From assembly GCA_963780655.1 (NCBI GenBank), contig CAWACP010000004.1:868001-932000 (forward strand): 64,000 nucleotides of DNA, in the 5' to 3' direction. The position numbers and the translations under genes were made by a program. Shown in pieces: positions 16,165-26,284 of this stretch; position 1 is the stretch's first letter; each line of letters opens with the position of its first letter. Below the pieces are notes generated by a model. That model was not told the DNA's origin, searched no databases, and saw only the letters and a program-made list of their open reading frames with translations. This stretch comes from CAWACP01 sp963780655 (GTDB taxonomy: Bacteria; Acidobacteriota; Terriglobia; Bryobacterales; Bryobacteraceae).

Positions 16165-18630
16165 TCACCCGAGCAGTCCTTTCCGCAGCGCGAGTTCCAG
16201 CAGGTTCAGCGCGATGGCCAGCGCGAGCAGCCCCGGCCACAGTTGCAGCACGGACGGCAACGACCGGCCCGCGGGATCGAATACCTGAGCCGGCTGAGGA
16301 TTGAACCTCCCGCCCGTGTACGCGGCCGCCTGGCGCAGCAGCACGGGATTCGAATCGTGGTCGCGGAGTTCCTGTTCCTCACGGTAGTAACCGAGCTCGG
16401 GAAAGGCTCGGGATTCGGCCAGCGGCCGGACACGGAAAAGTCCCTGGCGGCTGCCCACCGGCACACGCCCTGCAAACGAGCCATCGGCGGAACGGGTGAG
16501 TTGAACCGGGCGCTGATACCCGCCGGGCCCGAACACGAAGATAGCCGGCGCTTCCGTCGCGGGCTCCGCGGGGCGGTACTCGACGGTCAGATTGCCGCTG
16601 GCGCTGTCAAAGGCCACGCTCGAATCGCCGAGGCCGGCGTGCGGCAGCAGATCGCGAAACACGTTCGTCCAGAAACGGTCGTAACCCTTCCAGCCGATCC
16701 ATGACGCAGCCCATCGGCTCTTCGCGTCCGAGGTGAAGACCGCCGAGCGCCCGAGTCCGAACTGCCAGCGAGCGAACAGCGGCTGGTTGTCGTCTATGCC
16801 GAGTATCGTTTCGGCCGCGGGCTTCGCGATGAACTTCACGTATCCCTGCAACGCCGGCGCGGACTCCATGCCCACGCCATCGAGGATCTCCGCCTTTCGC
16901 TCCACTGCGGGGCGCAGTGGCTTCTCCACCGCGGTTGAGCCCGTGTGTTCCATCACATCCTGCAGCAGGATCTGTTCCAGCCCCGCCGGGTCGGTGAGGA
17001 AGTACGAGCGGCCGCCTGCATTCGCCGCCACCTTCTCGAGGTAAGCGCGGTTGACGTCCTGGCCGAGGCCGACGGTGGAGATGGTCACCCGGTGCGTTTC
17101 GGCATCGCGGGCGAGATCCAGGCTGTCACCCTCCTCCGAAATCCCGTCCGTAAGCAGCACAATGTGTTTATACGTGGCGCGCACGGACTGCACGCGGTGA
17201 TAGGCTTCGGCCAGAGCGGGCGCGATCTGGGTGCCTCCGTCTGGCGCGATGCCGGCTACGAGGCTGCGGATGAGGTCCTTGTCCACGGCCCTGCGCAGCG
17301 GCACGGCCCACTGAAAGGAGTTATCGAAGATCAGCACGCCCACCTTGTCCGTGGGCCGAAGGTTGTCCACCACTCCGATGGCCGCAAGCCTCGCCAACTC
17401 GATCTTGCGGCCTTCCATAGACGATGATTTATCGATCACCAGCACAACGCACGTTCCTTCGGGCGAGCGCGGTGGAGCGATGGTGGCGGGCAACGTCCGA
17501 TCGATGGCATCCTCAAAGGCGCGGTCCTCCGGGAAGACGTTCCTCTCTCCGCCTATCACCAGCAGCCCGCCTCCGTTTTTCACGAACGCCTCCAGACGGT
17601 CCTTGTCGCCGGGTGGAAGGTCCTGCAGGTCGATGTTATTCAGCACGACGATCTGATAGTTCGAAAGAGACTGGCGAGCCGGCGCCGCGGCCTTTGTCAC
17701 CTCGAACCTGGCCGACCCGAGCGTCTGAAGCAGATTAGCGTCCATGGCCGCGGGATCCTGCGAAATGTACAGCACCTGCGGTTGCCGCAGCGTGATGGCG
17801 CGGTCGAAGCGTACCTCGGTGGGCGGGGCGCCGGCGGGATTTCCGGAGGTCCGGATCACCCCGGTCAGATCGAACGAGCCGGGAGTGGAGACGCTGGCGT
17901 GCGCATGCACGCGGGTCTCGCCTTCTTCCAGCACGACCGGCGTGGAGCCGAGGGACTTGCCGTCGGCAAGCAGATCGAGCGTGGCTTCGGTTCTCACGGG
18001 CGCCGAGACCAGCAGGTCTACGGGGAATTTTTCGCCCGTGAAGGCCGCGTCCGGAAGGCTGACCGATTCGACGCGCAGCGCCGGTTGTGGACGGCCGGAC
18101 AGCGCGATGGTATCCACCGGGATATGCAACTGACGCGCCTGCCATATCGCGCGGGCAATGCTGCCGGAATTTTCGCGGCCATCGGAGATCAGGACTAGCC
18201 GCGGCACGAACTCGGCGGGCATGCCGGCGATGGCGGAGCGGACGGCGGTCTCGAGGTCGGTGGCGCGGCTCGCTTCGCCTGATATGCGCTCGAGGACAGC
18301 CTTGCCGGCGAGAATCGCTCCGGGCGTGCGAGCGAACGGGACGACCAGCACTTCGTTGCGACCGCGCTCCTGGCGGATTTCGGATATTACGTGCGCAGCC
18401 TGGGCAAGGTCGTCATCGCTGATGCTGGCAGAGGCGTCGGCGAGGACGGCCACGGCCATGCGCGCGTGCGAGAAGTGGATAGCGGGTTGCGCGAGCGCGG
18501 CAAGAATGGCTGCGAATGTCAGGGCCTTGCACAGAAGTCCGCGATTCCAGCCGCGCCGGCGGAACTCGACAAGGGCCCAGAGCAGCGGGACGGCGGCGAG
18601 CAGAAGCATCCATGGATGCGTGAGCGTCAT
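16165..18630 (-). CDS. membrane protein with two VWA-like domains and a glutamine-amidotransferase-like domain
   Basis: An 821-residue protein. Two N-terminal membrane helices (residues 5-50) are followed by a first VWA-like domain (VAVLADASASISDDDL, LVLISDGRENSG; about 58-175). A beta-sandwich spans about 180-300, then a GATase1-like segment about 305-400 (VLYISQDPAAMDAN, GGGLLVIGGERN). A second VWA domain with an intact MIDAS (VVLVIDKSSSMEG, GGTQIAPALAEA, VLLTDGISEEGD; about 405-560) and a C-terminal helix follow. The ATG at 18630 is used; the frame opens ten codons earlier in repeat DNA. It closes the MoxR-DUF58-VWA operon and may act in envelope stress or protein-complex assembly; that role is inferred. 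Confidence 0.87.
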   Translation of the reverse strand: MTLTHPWMLLLAAVPLLWALVEFRRRGWNRGLLCKALTFAAILAALAQPAIHFSHARMAVAVLADASASISDDDLAQAAHVISEIRQERGRNEVLVVPFARTPGAILAGKAVLERISGEASRATDLETAVRSAIAGMPAEFVPRLVLISDGRENSGSIARAIWQARQLHIPVDTIALSGRPQPALRVESVSLPDAAFTGEKFPVDLLVSAPVRTEATLDLLADGKSLGSTPVVLEEGETRVHAHASVSTPGSFDLTGVIRTSGNPAGAPPTEVRFDRAITLRQPQVLYISQDPAAMDANLLQTLGSARFEVTKAAAPARQSLSNYQIVVLNNIDLQDLPPGDKDRLEAFVKNGGGLLVIGGERNVFPEDRAFEDAIDRTLPATIAPPRSPEGTCVVLVIDKSSSMEGRKIELARLAAIGVVDNLRPTDKVGVLIFDNSFQWAVPLRRAVDKDLIRSLVAGIAPDGGTQIAPALAEAYHRVQSVRATYKHIVLLTDGISEEGDSLDLARDAETHRVTISTVGLGQDVNRAYLEKVAANAGGRSYFLTDPAGLEQILLQDVMEHTGSTAVEKPLRPAVERKAEILDGVGMESAPALQGYVKFIAKPAAETILGIDDNQPLFARWQFGLGRSAVFTSDAKSRWAASWIGWKGYDRFWTNVFRDLLPHAGLGDSSVAFDSASGNLTVEYRPAEPATEAPAIFVFGPGGYQRPVQLTRSADGSFAGRVPVGSRQGLFRVRPLAESRAFPELGYYREEQELRDHDSNPVLLRQAAAYTGGRFNPQPAQVFDPAGRSLPSVLQLWPGLLALAIALNLLELALRKGLLG

Positions 18631-18654
18631 GACGCCTCCCTGACTGCAGGCAGG

Positions 18655-19021
18655 CCACAAACACCGATGACCTGCCCCACAGAGACCGCGCCCTCGGCGT
18701 GGCGCAGACGATCGTCGTGTGTCGTCTGCGGGCTACTAACACAGATGACCTGCCCCGCAGAGACCGCTCTCTCGGCGTGGCGCAGACGATCGTCGTGTGT
18801 CGTCTGCGATCGCTGACAGAACACCGGCAGGCCACAAACGCCGATGGCCTGCCCCACGGAGACCGCGCCCTCGGCGTGGCGCAGACGATCGTCGTGTGTC
18901 GTCTGTGATCGCTGACAGAACGCCGGCAGGCCACAAACGCCGATGGCCTGCCCCACGGAGACCGCTCCCTCGCGGTCACGGCTCGGCCACGGTTTCCGAG
19001 CCGCGACCGTAAGGAAGCGGT
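18655..19021. repeat. tandem array of palindromic repeat units between two VWA genes
   Basis: About four imperfect units of roughly 90-100 bases each carry GACCTGCCCCAC or GGCCTGCCCCACGG, then GAGACCG and GCAGACGATCGTCGTGTGTC. The block GTGGCGCAGACGATCGTCGT occurs three times (starting near 18700, 18777 and 18876) with little change. The last unit ends in an 18961-19021 palindrome of another family (ACCGCTCCCTCGCGGTCACG and its inverse). Single arms match the 6130-6217 element. It fills the 412-base gap between the two VWA genes. Frames across it are repeat translations, not genes. Confidence 0.9.
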
Positions 19022-19042
19022 TGTACGGCGCCGGAAATTCGG

Positions 19043-20980
19043 TCATGAGGCCTTCCTGCCCGGCCGGTTGGACTGCAGGCGAAAACGCCTGCTCCACTGT
19101 TCAGCGTGGGAGTGGACGGCCTGCACCGGCCGAGATGGCCCCACACGCCTTCCGTAGATCAGCCATTCCGCCAGCAGCAACAATCCCCCCGCCAGAGCAA
19201 GCCATTGCCACAGCTCACGAGGCGGTTCCGGAAGCGGCACGCGCGGCGGAAGGCCCGTCTTAACGCCGCGCGGCGCCCACACCACATCGCCCGGCGTGGC
19301 CAACGTGAGCGAGTAGATGTATTCGCGGTCACCGGCGCTCACCCGAACCGTACCGGGGGTCTGCGTAAAGAAGCGGATGGTCCGGCCGTCCATCGTCCAC
19401 GGGATGGGACCGCCGTCGGGCGACACCGAAACCGCATCCAGGGGCGCATCTTCTTCCAGTTCGAGACTGACCGCGCCCACGCTGCGCGCCGCCAGTTCCA
19501 CATCGCGAAAAACATCCGGAACCATCCAGCGGACAAGATTCGCGAACAGCAGAGGCGTAACCAGCTGGTACCTGAGGCGCGAGCTGAGCGCATCGAAACC
19601 CACGACTGCGATCTTCGGGTTTCCTGGGCGGGCCACCACAACCGGGCCTGCATCGGTTTCCGCGACCCGGATGTCGTCGTCGCGGGTCCCAAAGGTCATC
19701 GCCGGCCCGAGTTCCACGTTGCGCGCCTCGAGACCGGCGCTCAGCACGCGATCCGATCCCCAGCGCAACAGGCGCGCGCTATCCGTCGCGGTGCGCACGT
19801 GCACCGGCGATGAGTTCTCCGGCGGACTGATCCAGATGCTGTCCGAGACCGGCTGCCGGGCCGGAGCAAAACGGTCGAGCACCACGATAGGAGCGCGATC
19901 GTCGGTTCTCCACGCCGCGGCGCTATGGAAGGCCGCGCTCACGCCGGGAATGCCCGCCAGCAACGGCCGCAGCACGTCCGGCCGATCCGAGTACACGGAA
20001 ATCGCCAACTGTCCCGCGGCGGGCAGTTGAATGGCGGCGTGTGAATCGCCCGTAAACGCCGCGTCGGCAAGCAGCCTCGCTTCGAGCAGTCCGGCAGAAC
20101 GCGTGCGAACGGTAAACGCCGATGTCTGCTCGCCTCCGGGCGCCATCGTCAGTTCGCGCGCCACCAGCGGAACGCCGGAAAGAGAGAGAGCAAGGCCAGC
20201 CGCATGGGTACGCCGGCCATAGTTTTTCACGGACACAACGACGTTCCACGCACTCGCATCCGTGGGCGAACGATGCGCGCTGATGTGGCGCAACCCGCAG
20301 TGCTCGTCGGAGCCTCGCACCCGAATGAACCGGAGCTTGTCCGGAAGCGCGCCGCCGGGAAGCTCTTCGTCCGCAGTGCGCCCGGCGCCGATGAAAACAA
20401 TTTCGCCGGGAGATCGTCCGGCCGCGGTGCGCGCCTGTGCGGCGAACCTTAGAGCACGATCGATATCGAGCGGCGACGCTCCTGCCTGCGTCTCGGCGAT
20501 AGCGCGCCTGAGGGCCGCATGGCGCTCCTCAAACGCAGTGGCGGGCGTGGGCGCCGCATCGGCCCTGATCAGAAGAACGCGGTCGGTGGAAGGAATGGAG
20601 CCCAGCCAGCGTTCGGCATCGTCACGCGCCTCCTCCATCAAAGTGCGCGAACTGCCGGGCCCCACGGAATTCATCCAGGCCGACGAATCGAGAATGAGCA
20701 CGTGATGATGAATGCCGTTTCTGCCTCCTCCGAACTGCAGTTCGGCAATCGCCAGCACCAGCAGGCACAGCGCCGCGAGCTGCAGGACGAGCGACCACGG
20801 CTGGTTTATGCGGCGTTTGCGGCGGGCAGCGGGCTGGCGCTCCACGCGCCGGAAGAAACGCAGCGAAGGGACGGCATACCGGCGGCGCCCCCGGTCGAAC
20901 AGATAGAGCGCGGTGACGGCCGCCGAGAGCCCGCCCAGGATGAGCAGGAATTCAGAGAGGCTGAGATTGACGAGCGGCAC
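19043..20980 (-). CDS. BatA-like membrane protein with degenerate VWA domain
   Basis: A 645-residue protein starting with the typical BatA N-terminus: a first membrane helix (FLLILGGLSAAVTALYLF), RRYAVPSLRFFRR, then a second helix (WSLVLQLAALCLLVLAIAEL). The VWA-like domain follows at about 93-210, but the MIDAS is altered (LILDSSAWMNSVG instead of DxSxS). Beta-rich domains extend to about 600, with a last membrane helix (LWQWLALAGGLLLLAEWLIY). The final 25 residues are encoded by repeat-like DNA (hairpin at 19075-19092), so the stop has probably been moved by a repeat. Operon partner of DUF58 and MoxR genes. Confidence 0.85.
   Translation of the reverse strand: MPLVNLSLSEFLLILGGLSAAVTALYLFDRGRRRYAVPSLRFFRRVERQPAARRKRRINQPWSLVLQLAALCLLVLAIAELQFGGGRNGIHHHVLILDSSAWMNSVGPGSSRTLMEEARDDAERWLGSIPSTDRVLLIRADAAPTPATAFEERHAALRRAIAETQAGASPLDIDRALRFAAQARTAAGRSPGEIVFIGAGRTADEELPGGALPDKLRFIRVRGSDEHCGLRHISAHRSPTDASAWNVVVSVKNYGRRTHAAGLALSLSGVPLVARELTMAPGGEQTSAFTVRTRSAGLLEARLLADAAFTGDSHAAIQLPAAGQLAISVYSDRPDVLRPLLAGIPGVSAAFHSAAAWRTDDRAPIVVLDRFAPARQPVSDSIWISPPENSSPVHVRTATDSARLLRWGSDRVLSAGLEARNVELGPAMTFGTRDDDIRVAETDAGPVVVARPGNPKIAVVGFDALSSRLRYQLVTPLLFANLVRWMVPDVFRDVELAARSVGAVSLELEEDAPLDAVSVSPDGGPIPWTMDGRTIRFFTQTPGTVRVSAGDREYIYSLTLATPGDVVWAPRGVKTGLPPRVPLPEPPRELWQWLALAGGLLLLAEWLIYGRRVGPSRPVQAVHSHAEQWSRRFRLQSNRPGRKAS
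19071..19098. repeat. GCAGGCG hairpin repeat inside the end of a VWA gene
   Basis: The hairpin GCAGGCG-AAAA-CGCCTGC at 19075-19092 and its flanks are the reverse complement of the sequence after argH (55932-55956), with one mismatch in about 24 bases. Variant copies occur at 11161-11190 and 57151-57207. Here the repeat is translated as part of the VWA protein tail. Confidence 0.75.
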
Positions 20981-20990
20981 GTCCGATTCC

Positions 20991-21875
20991 TTACTGAATC
21001 CCGCCGGAGGCGATCAGCGGCCCGAAAATGGCCTCTTCCACCGGCACGGATGTGGACAGCCCCACATATCGGCCGTTGTTCCGCAGCGCGGTGTTACGCA
21101 ATTGCCGGGCCCAGGCATCGAACTCGGCGGCATACTCCTGCCGCGCGCGGTCGTCGAAAGCCAGATCCAGGCGCTGGCCCGTTTCCGCGTCGGTCAGCTC
21201 GAGCCAGCCGTTCCAGGGCGGCGTCCTGTCGTTTTCATCCCAGACATGAATCAGCAGCAGCTCGTGTCCAAAATCCGCCAGGTATTGCAGGGCGCGCTCG
21301 CTGTCGCCATCGTCGAAGAAATCGGAGATGATGAGCGCCATCCCGGGTTGCGGATAACGGTCGATGAACTGCCGCGCGATTTCGAGGAAACTCGTCTGGC
21401 CGCCGGTAGGAACTTCAGACAAAAATCGGGCCGCATTCACGAACCGGTGTCGGCCGCCCGAGCAGACGCAGGGCTCGTGCAGGGCCGCGCCGAACGGTTG
21501 TATGCAGATACTGTCGAGCTTCACGAGGCCGATGTAGCAGAGCGCGGCGGCGAGGCGCAGGGAATAGTCGAACCTTTGCCGCTCGCCGGTCAGCATGGAG
21601 GCGCTGGTGTCTATCAGCAGACGGACCGGAATGCGCGGCTCCACCTGGAACATCTTCAGAAAGAGCTTCTCCAGCCGCATGTAGGCGCGCCAGTTCACGG
21701 CGCGCAGATCGTCGCCGTGCTGGAAATTACGGTGATCGAGGAAATCCTGGCCCGCGCCGGGCAGACGCGAGGAATTATGGCCACCGACGAGTCCGGTGAA
21801 GGACCGCTGCCAGCGCAGAGCGAGCCGCTCCAGCTTTTCGAGAAAGGCGCTGTCGATGATGGCCGGAGCGGTCAT
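20991..21875 (-). CDS. DUF58 domain protein
   Basis: A 294-residue protein starting MTAPAIIDSAFLEKLERLAL. The DUF58 signature is clear: FTGLVGGHNSSRLPGAGQDF, then YQHGDDLRAVNWRAYMR-like DDLRAVNW and RLEKLFLKMFQ. A VWA-like fold follows, with LLIDTSASMLTGERQ (MIDAS) and ALIISDFFDDGDSE. Such proteins are usually encoded with a MoxR ATPase and VWA proteins, as here. ATG at 21875 is chosen; the 36 extra residues of the longer frame are translated repeat (21883-21981). It stops 10 bases before the BatA-like gene. Confidence 0.93.
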   Translation of the reverse strand: MTAPAIIDSAFLEKLERLALRWQRSFTGLVGGHNSSRLPGAGQDFLDHRNFQHGDDLRAVNWRAYMRLEKLFLKMFQVEPRIPVRLLIDTSASMLTGERQRFDYSLRLAAALCYIGLVKLDSICIQPFGAALHEPCVCSGGRHRFVNAARFLSEVPTGGQTSFLEIARQFIDRYPQPGMALIISDFFDDGDSERALQYLADFGHELLLIHVWDENDRTPPWNGWLELTDAETGQRLDLAFDDRARQEYAAEFDAWARQLRNTALRNNGRYVGLSTSVPVEEAIFGPLIASGGIQ

Positions 21876-21882
21876 GGCTGCA

Positions 21883-21981
21883 GTGGGGCAGGCCCCCGGC
21901 CTGCGGCGGGCGCCTCGCCCGCCTGTCCGGATTTTAAGAGGCGGCCCGGGGGGCCGCCGCAGGCGAGGGCGCCTGCCCCAC
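21883..21981. repeat. GTGGGGC-type palindromic repeat, MoxR-DUF58 gap
   Basis: A 99-base element starting GTGGGGCAGGCCCCC and ending GGCGCCTGCCCCAC. Its ends are inverted copies and the interior holds further GC-rich inverted blocks (GGCGGGCGCCTCGCCC, CCGCCGCAGGCGAGGGCG). It sits inside the operon, exactly between the MoxR stop and the DUF58 start. Confidence 0.9.
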
Positions 21982-21987
21982 ACGGAT

Positions 21988-22980
<993 letters not shown>

Positions 22981-23073
22981 GTTACCCCGAGTTGGACGTT
23001 TGAGCGGGGCGTCTGGTGACGTTACTTCAGGAAGAAAGGAGCGAGGCGGGCCGTTGGCCGGTCAAAACACCGC

Positions 23074-23496
23074 TCAGGCGGCGGCGGAGCACTCGCCCAT
23101 CTGATTGGCGAAATGCTGGACAATTTCGGCCATTTCGCGCAGGGCTTCGCGGCTGTGGCGCAATTCGAACATCCGTTTCAGGAACGCGAAATCGACCATC
23201 AGCATGCGGTCTTCGAACGATTGTCCGACTTCCCGGAACTGGGCTCCATGGCGCATCAGGCACGAGATAACGCGGTAATCGCGATCGATCTCGCGGCAGA
23301 GCGCATCGAGCTCCGGAACGCCCGTGGCGAGATCCAGCGAGCTCTGGACGCGCGGGAAGCTGAGCTGGTTGGCGGCAGCAATGTGTGCGGCGAAATTTCG
23401 GGCCGGCCTGGCGCTGAGGATGAGTACGCAGGTATAGCGGAACCAGTACGCCAGCAGTACCATCGATACTCCTATAAAGAATGCGCTGATTAGCAT
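23074..23496 (-). CDS. hypothetical protein with N-terminal membrane helix
   Basis: A 140-residue protein with one N-terminal membrane segment (LISAFFIGVSMVLLAYWFRY) and a helical cytoplasmic part (ELDALCREIDRDYRVISCLM; DFAFLKRMFELRHSREALRE). No known domain. The ATG at 23496 begins the hydrophobic segment directly. It is upstream of the MoxR operon on the same strand but separated by 93 bases, so it could be either part of it or independent. Confidence 0.6.
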   Translation of the reverse strand: MLISAFFIGVSMVLLAYWFRYTCVLILSARPARNFAAHIAAANQLSFPRVQSSLDLATGVPELDALCREIDRDYRVISCLMRHGAQFREVGQSFEDRMLMVDFAFLKRMFELRHSREALREMAEIVQHFANQMGECSAAA

Positions 23497-23595
23497 AGTA
23501 ATCTGCCCTCGTGCATCGCTCTGTCCATGTGCAAGCTCAGATTAACATCGGGATTTGCGATGGACAAGCAGTATCTCACTTACTAAGATGATTTT

Positions 23596-24168
23596 CTAGT
23601 TATTCCCGGCATTCGCCTTAGGCTCGAATAGCATGTCGCCAGACGAGGTACCGGTACGCCGGCGATAATCGGCATAGAGACTCCCGTAGCTCTCGGTGAT
23701 GTAGTCGGCTTCAGCGTAACCGAGTTGTTCCGCGGCTTTGTCGATCCATTCGGCCGGCCCCTCCAGTTCCAGAAAATAACCGATGGGAGTTTCATCGATG
23801 GTGATCACCCCGTCTTCCTCGGGCCTGGCGTGTTCGGTTCGGAATTTTTCGTAACGGAAGACCGGTTCAAATCCGAGCTTCTCCAGAATGGCCGCCATAG
23901 CCTCGCCATCTGAAATCTTCAATTCGATCTCCTCGCGCTGTTTGTGACGTCCCGCGGCGCCAGGACCTTTGAAGGTCAGTTTTCCCTCCTCGCCGAACCG
24001 CCGCACGCGCAGCAGGCCGCCTTTCTTCCGGACACTGCCGTCCGGGGAATCGAAGAGCACATTGAACTCGTGGGTACGCGGATGGCGTACCGGATAATCC
24101 CGCTCGATGGTGGCGCGGATCTGATCCAGGTCGCGGACCGGAAGCTTGATCTCAGTTTCGACAGGCAT
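23596..24168 (-). CDS. CYTH-domain protein (CyaB-like class IV adenylate cyclase/triphosphatase)
   Basis: A 190-residue CYTH-fold protein. The family signature ExExK is at residues 4-8 (VETEIKLPV), followed by DSPDGSVRKKGGLLRVRRF and KLTFKGPGAAGRHKQREEIE, then VITIDETPIGYFLELEG. These strands form the triphosphate tunnel with paired basic and acidic residues. Members cleave triphosphates or cyclise ATP; bacterial CyaB-like proteins are often thiamine triphosphatases or of unknown function. Divergent from the secreted unknown gene at 24235. Confidence 0.88.
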   Translation of the reverse strand: MPVETEIKLPVRDLDQIRATIERDYPVRHPRTHEFNVLFDSPDGSVRKKGGLLRVRRFGEEGKLTFKGPGAAGRHKQREEIELKISDGEAMAAILEKLGFEPVFRYEKFRTEHARPEEDGVITIDETPIGYFLELEGPAEWIDKAAEQLGYAEADYITESYGSLYADYRRRTGTSSGDMLFEPKANAGNN

Positions 24169-24234
24169 ACCTTAGTGGACGGTATCACGCCCGCTACTGC
24201 AGCATGGAACGTAAGTTGCACACGAGAGCAGGCT

Positions 24235-25236
24235 GTGCGTTCGCTCCTGATTGCAACCGTTCTGTTTACGTCGCTTCCGGCCTTCGCTGCGCGGCACGCT
24301 TACCGCCCGGCCGGGAAAAATCTTCCCGCTGTGAACATTCTCTGGCGGAATCCGGGGGCCATCTCGCGCCTGAACTTGTACTACGGCTCCGGGGAGCGCT
24401 TCTTCGAGCCTGCCGCTCCCTTTCGTTTCATCCGTGAAGACATGCGCGGGTCGAATCCGAAGATCCTGGTGCGTGACGCGCGCGGTCGCGAGTGGAGCGT
24501 GAAATGGAGTGAAGAGGCCCAGCCCGAGGTGTTCTGCTCGCGTCTGGCATGGGCCTGCGGATATATCAGCGAAGTGGAGTACTTCGTTCCACGCGGCAGA
24601 GTGCTGGGCGCCGGGCGTCTGGAGCGAGCGGGGCGCAACGTGAACGCCGCCGGTTATTTCACCGATGCTCGTTTTCAGCTGCGAACGAAGTGGCCGAGAT
24701 TCCTCACCCATAACAGTTGGTCCTGGAACTACAACCCGTTTGTGGGGACGCGTGAGCTGAACGGGCTGAGGATCCTGATGATGCTTGTTTCCAACTGGGA
24801 CAACAAGGACGCGCGCGACATCGATCGTGATTCGAACGTCGCCATCTTTGAGGATCGGGGACGCCCGCCGGAGTACCTTTATTTCGTAGCCGACTGGGGC
24901 GCCTCGCTCGGCCGATGGGGTCACGTGTGGGATCGCAGCAAGTGGGACTGCCGTGGATTTGAGAAGCAAACTCCGCACTTCGTGCAGAAAGTCCGCGACG
25001 GCGTTGTCCATTTCGGCTATGTGGGACAACACACGGAAGACGCGCGGCACGACATTAGTACGGAAGACGTCGAGTGGCTGCTTCGCTACCTCGGGCAGAT
25101 CCGCGATGCCCAATACCTTCAGGCGTTGCGCGCGGCCGGAGCGGACCGCGCTGAATGCGATTGCTATTTATCGGCCCTGCGCGAGCGTGTGGACGAGCTT
25201 CGCGACGCCGTGCGCCCGATGGAAGCGCGAAGGTAG
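24235..25236 (+). CDS. secreted protein of unknown function, possibly HipA/FAM20-like fold
   Basis: A 333-residue protein from GTG 24235, with a signal peptide (VRSLLIATVLFTSLPAFAAR). A conserved-looking core contains LNGLRILMMLVSNWDNKDAR, SNVAIFEDRG and YFVADWGASLGRWG. The NWDNKDAR...SNVAIF and ADWG arrangement faintly resembles the metal-binding Asp motifs of HipA-like or FAM20-like kinases, but this is only a pattern match. Asp/Glu are abundant and two Cys appear late (CDCYLSALRER). The frame is open further upstream (to 23944) through the divergent CYTH gene, which I take to be chance. Confidence 0.68.
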   Translation: MRSLLIATVLFTSLPAFAARHAYRPAGKNLPAVNILWRNPGAISRLNLYYGSGERFFEPAAPFRFIREDMRGSNPKILVRDARGREWSVKWSEEAQPEVFCSRLAWACGYISEVEYFVPRGRVLGAGRLERAGRNVNAAGYFTDARFQLRTKWPRFLTHNSWSWNYNPFVGTRELNGLRILMMLVSNWDNKDARDIDRDSNVAIFEDRGRPPEYLYFVADWGASLGRWGHVWDRSKWDCRGFEKQTPHFVQKVRDGVVHFGYVGQHTEDARHDISTEDVEWLLRYLGQIRDAQYLQALRAAGADRAECDCYLSALRERVDELRDAVRPMEARR

Positions 25237-25255
25237 CTGAACGGTCCCGCGCTTT

Positions 25256-25355
25256 GTGGAGCGGGCGCCCCCGCCGCCTGGTCCGCCCAACACTCATTCA
25301 GAACATGCCGAGCACGCCGACGAGGCGTCGGCCGCAGGCGAGGCGCCCGCCCCAC
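25256..25355. repeat. GTGGGGC-type palindromic repeat
   Basis: A 100-base element starting GTGGAGCGGGCGCCC and ending GGCGCCCGCCCCAC, flanked by TTT and AAA. The right half (GAACATGCCGAGCACGCCGA onward) is nearly identical to 54430-54484 and, reversed, to the left half of 40354-40472. It sits between the secreted unknown gene and the cytidylate-kinase-like gene. Confidence 0.92.
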
Positions 25356-25454
25356 AAAAATGGCGGCCAGGTTACAGCTTGTTGCGGGACTCGCGCAGCG
25401 ACTCGCCGTGCGCCACCCCTTCGCGCCGCGCTATAGTAATCCGGAGGATCGATT

Positions 25455-26105
25455 ATGATCCGCATCGTCGCTGTTGAACGCGAATACGGTTCCGGCGCCG
25501 TCGCCATCTCGCGAGCCGTCGCCGATCATCTCGGCTGGACTCTGCAGGATCGCGAGATCACCCAGGAGATCGCCCGCCGCCTGAAGTGCGATGTCCACAC
25601 CGTGGAACGCGTAGAGGAAAAGCCCGACCCCATGTTCCACCGGCTGTCCCGCATCTTCATGCGCGGAAGTTTCGAATCGTCGCTCGAAGGCGGCCGGATG
25701 GAACTCCTGAACGCCGAGACGCTGGTTCAGCTCTTCGACAGCATCATTGGCGAGCTCGCCAACAAGGGCAACTGCGTCATTGTCGGCCGCGCCGCGCCCT
25801 GGTTTCTTCGCAACCGGAAAGACGCCTTCCGCGTGTTCCTGTTTGCATCGGCTGAAGAGAAGGTGCGGCGCACCGTGGCTACCGGCGTGAGCGAAGAGGA
25901 AGCCGAGCGCCTGGTGGAGTCCGTCGATCGGGAGCGGGCAGCTTTTGTACGAAAATATTACAATCACGACTGGCCGAGCCGCCCGGCGTATCATCTGATG
26001 ATCAATACCGGTATGGGAAACGCGATCGCCGTCAAAACCATCCTCGACGGCATCGACATGCTGAATATCACGCACTCCCGCGAGGCGGCCCGGGACGCCG
26101 CCTGA
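25455..26105 (+). CDS. cytidylate kinase-like protein
   Basis: A 216-residue P-loop-type protein of the cytidylate-kinase-like (PF13189-type) family. The N-terminus has RIVAVEREYGSGAVAISRAV, a variant P-loop, followed by HLGWTLQDREITQEIARRL, a helix-rich lid, and NCVIVGRAAPWFLRNRKDAF and VRRTVATGVSEEEAE. Family members often sit apart from the standard Cmk and their substrate is not settled. A good ribosome-binding site (GGAGG) lies nine bases before ATG 25455. Lys-poor P-loop (GSGA rather than GKG) suggests nucleotide use may differ from Cmk. Confidence 0.85.
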   Translation: MIRIVAVEREYGSGAVAISRAVADHLGWTLQDREITQEIARRLKCDVHTVERVEEKPDPMFHRLSRIFMRGSFESSLEGGRMELLNAETLVQLFDSIIGELANKGNCVIVGRAAPWFLRNRKDAFRVFLFASAEEKVRRTVATGVSEEEAERLVESVDRERAAFVRKYYNHDWPSRPAYHLMINTGMGNAIAVKTILDGIDMLNITHSREAARDAA

Positions 26106-26284
26106 CGGCCACCGTAACCATTTCCCCCGCGCTTCCGAACTCTCAGTCAAATCCGGCCATCGGATTTGTGCGTATAACCGATAGACCGATCGCCAGACCG
26201 TTGTATGATTGAGCGATCACCGGACCAGCGTTGCTGCGCCTGGATTCGGACTGCGTCAGTAGTTTATTCAAAGGAGAACCGACC

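Noticed and set aside
18655..19021. CRISPR array
   Set aside because: Units are about 90-100 bases, palindromic and imperfect, without uniform short repeats and unique spacers, and there are no cas genes.
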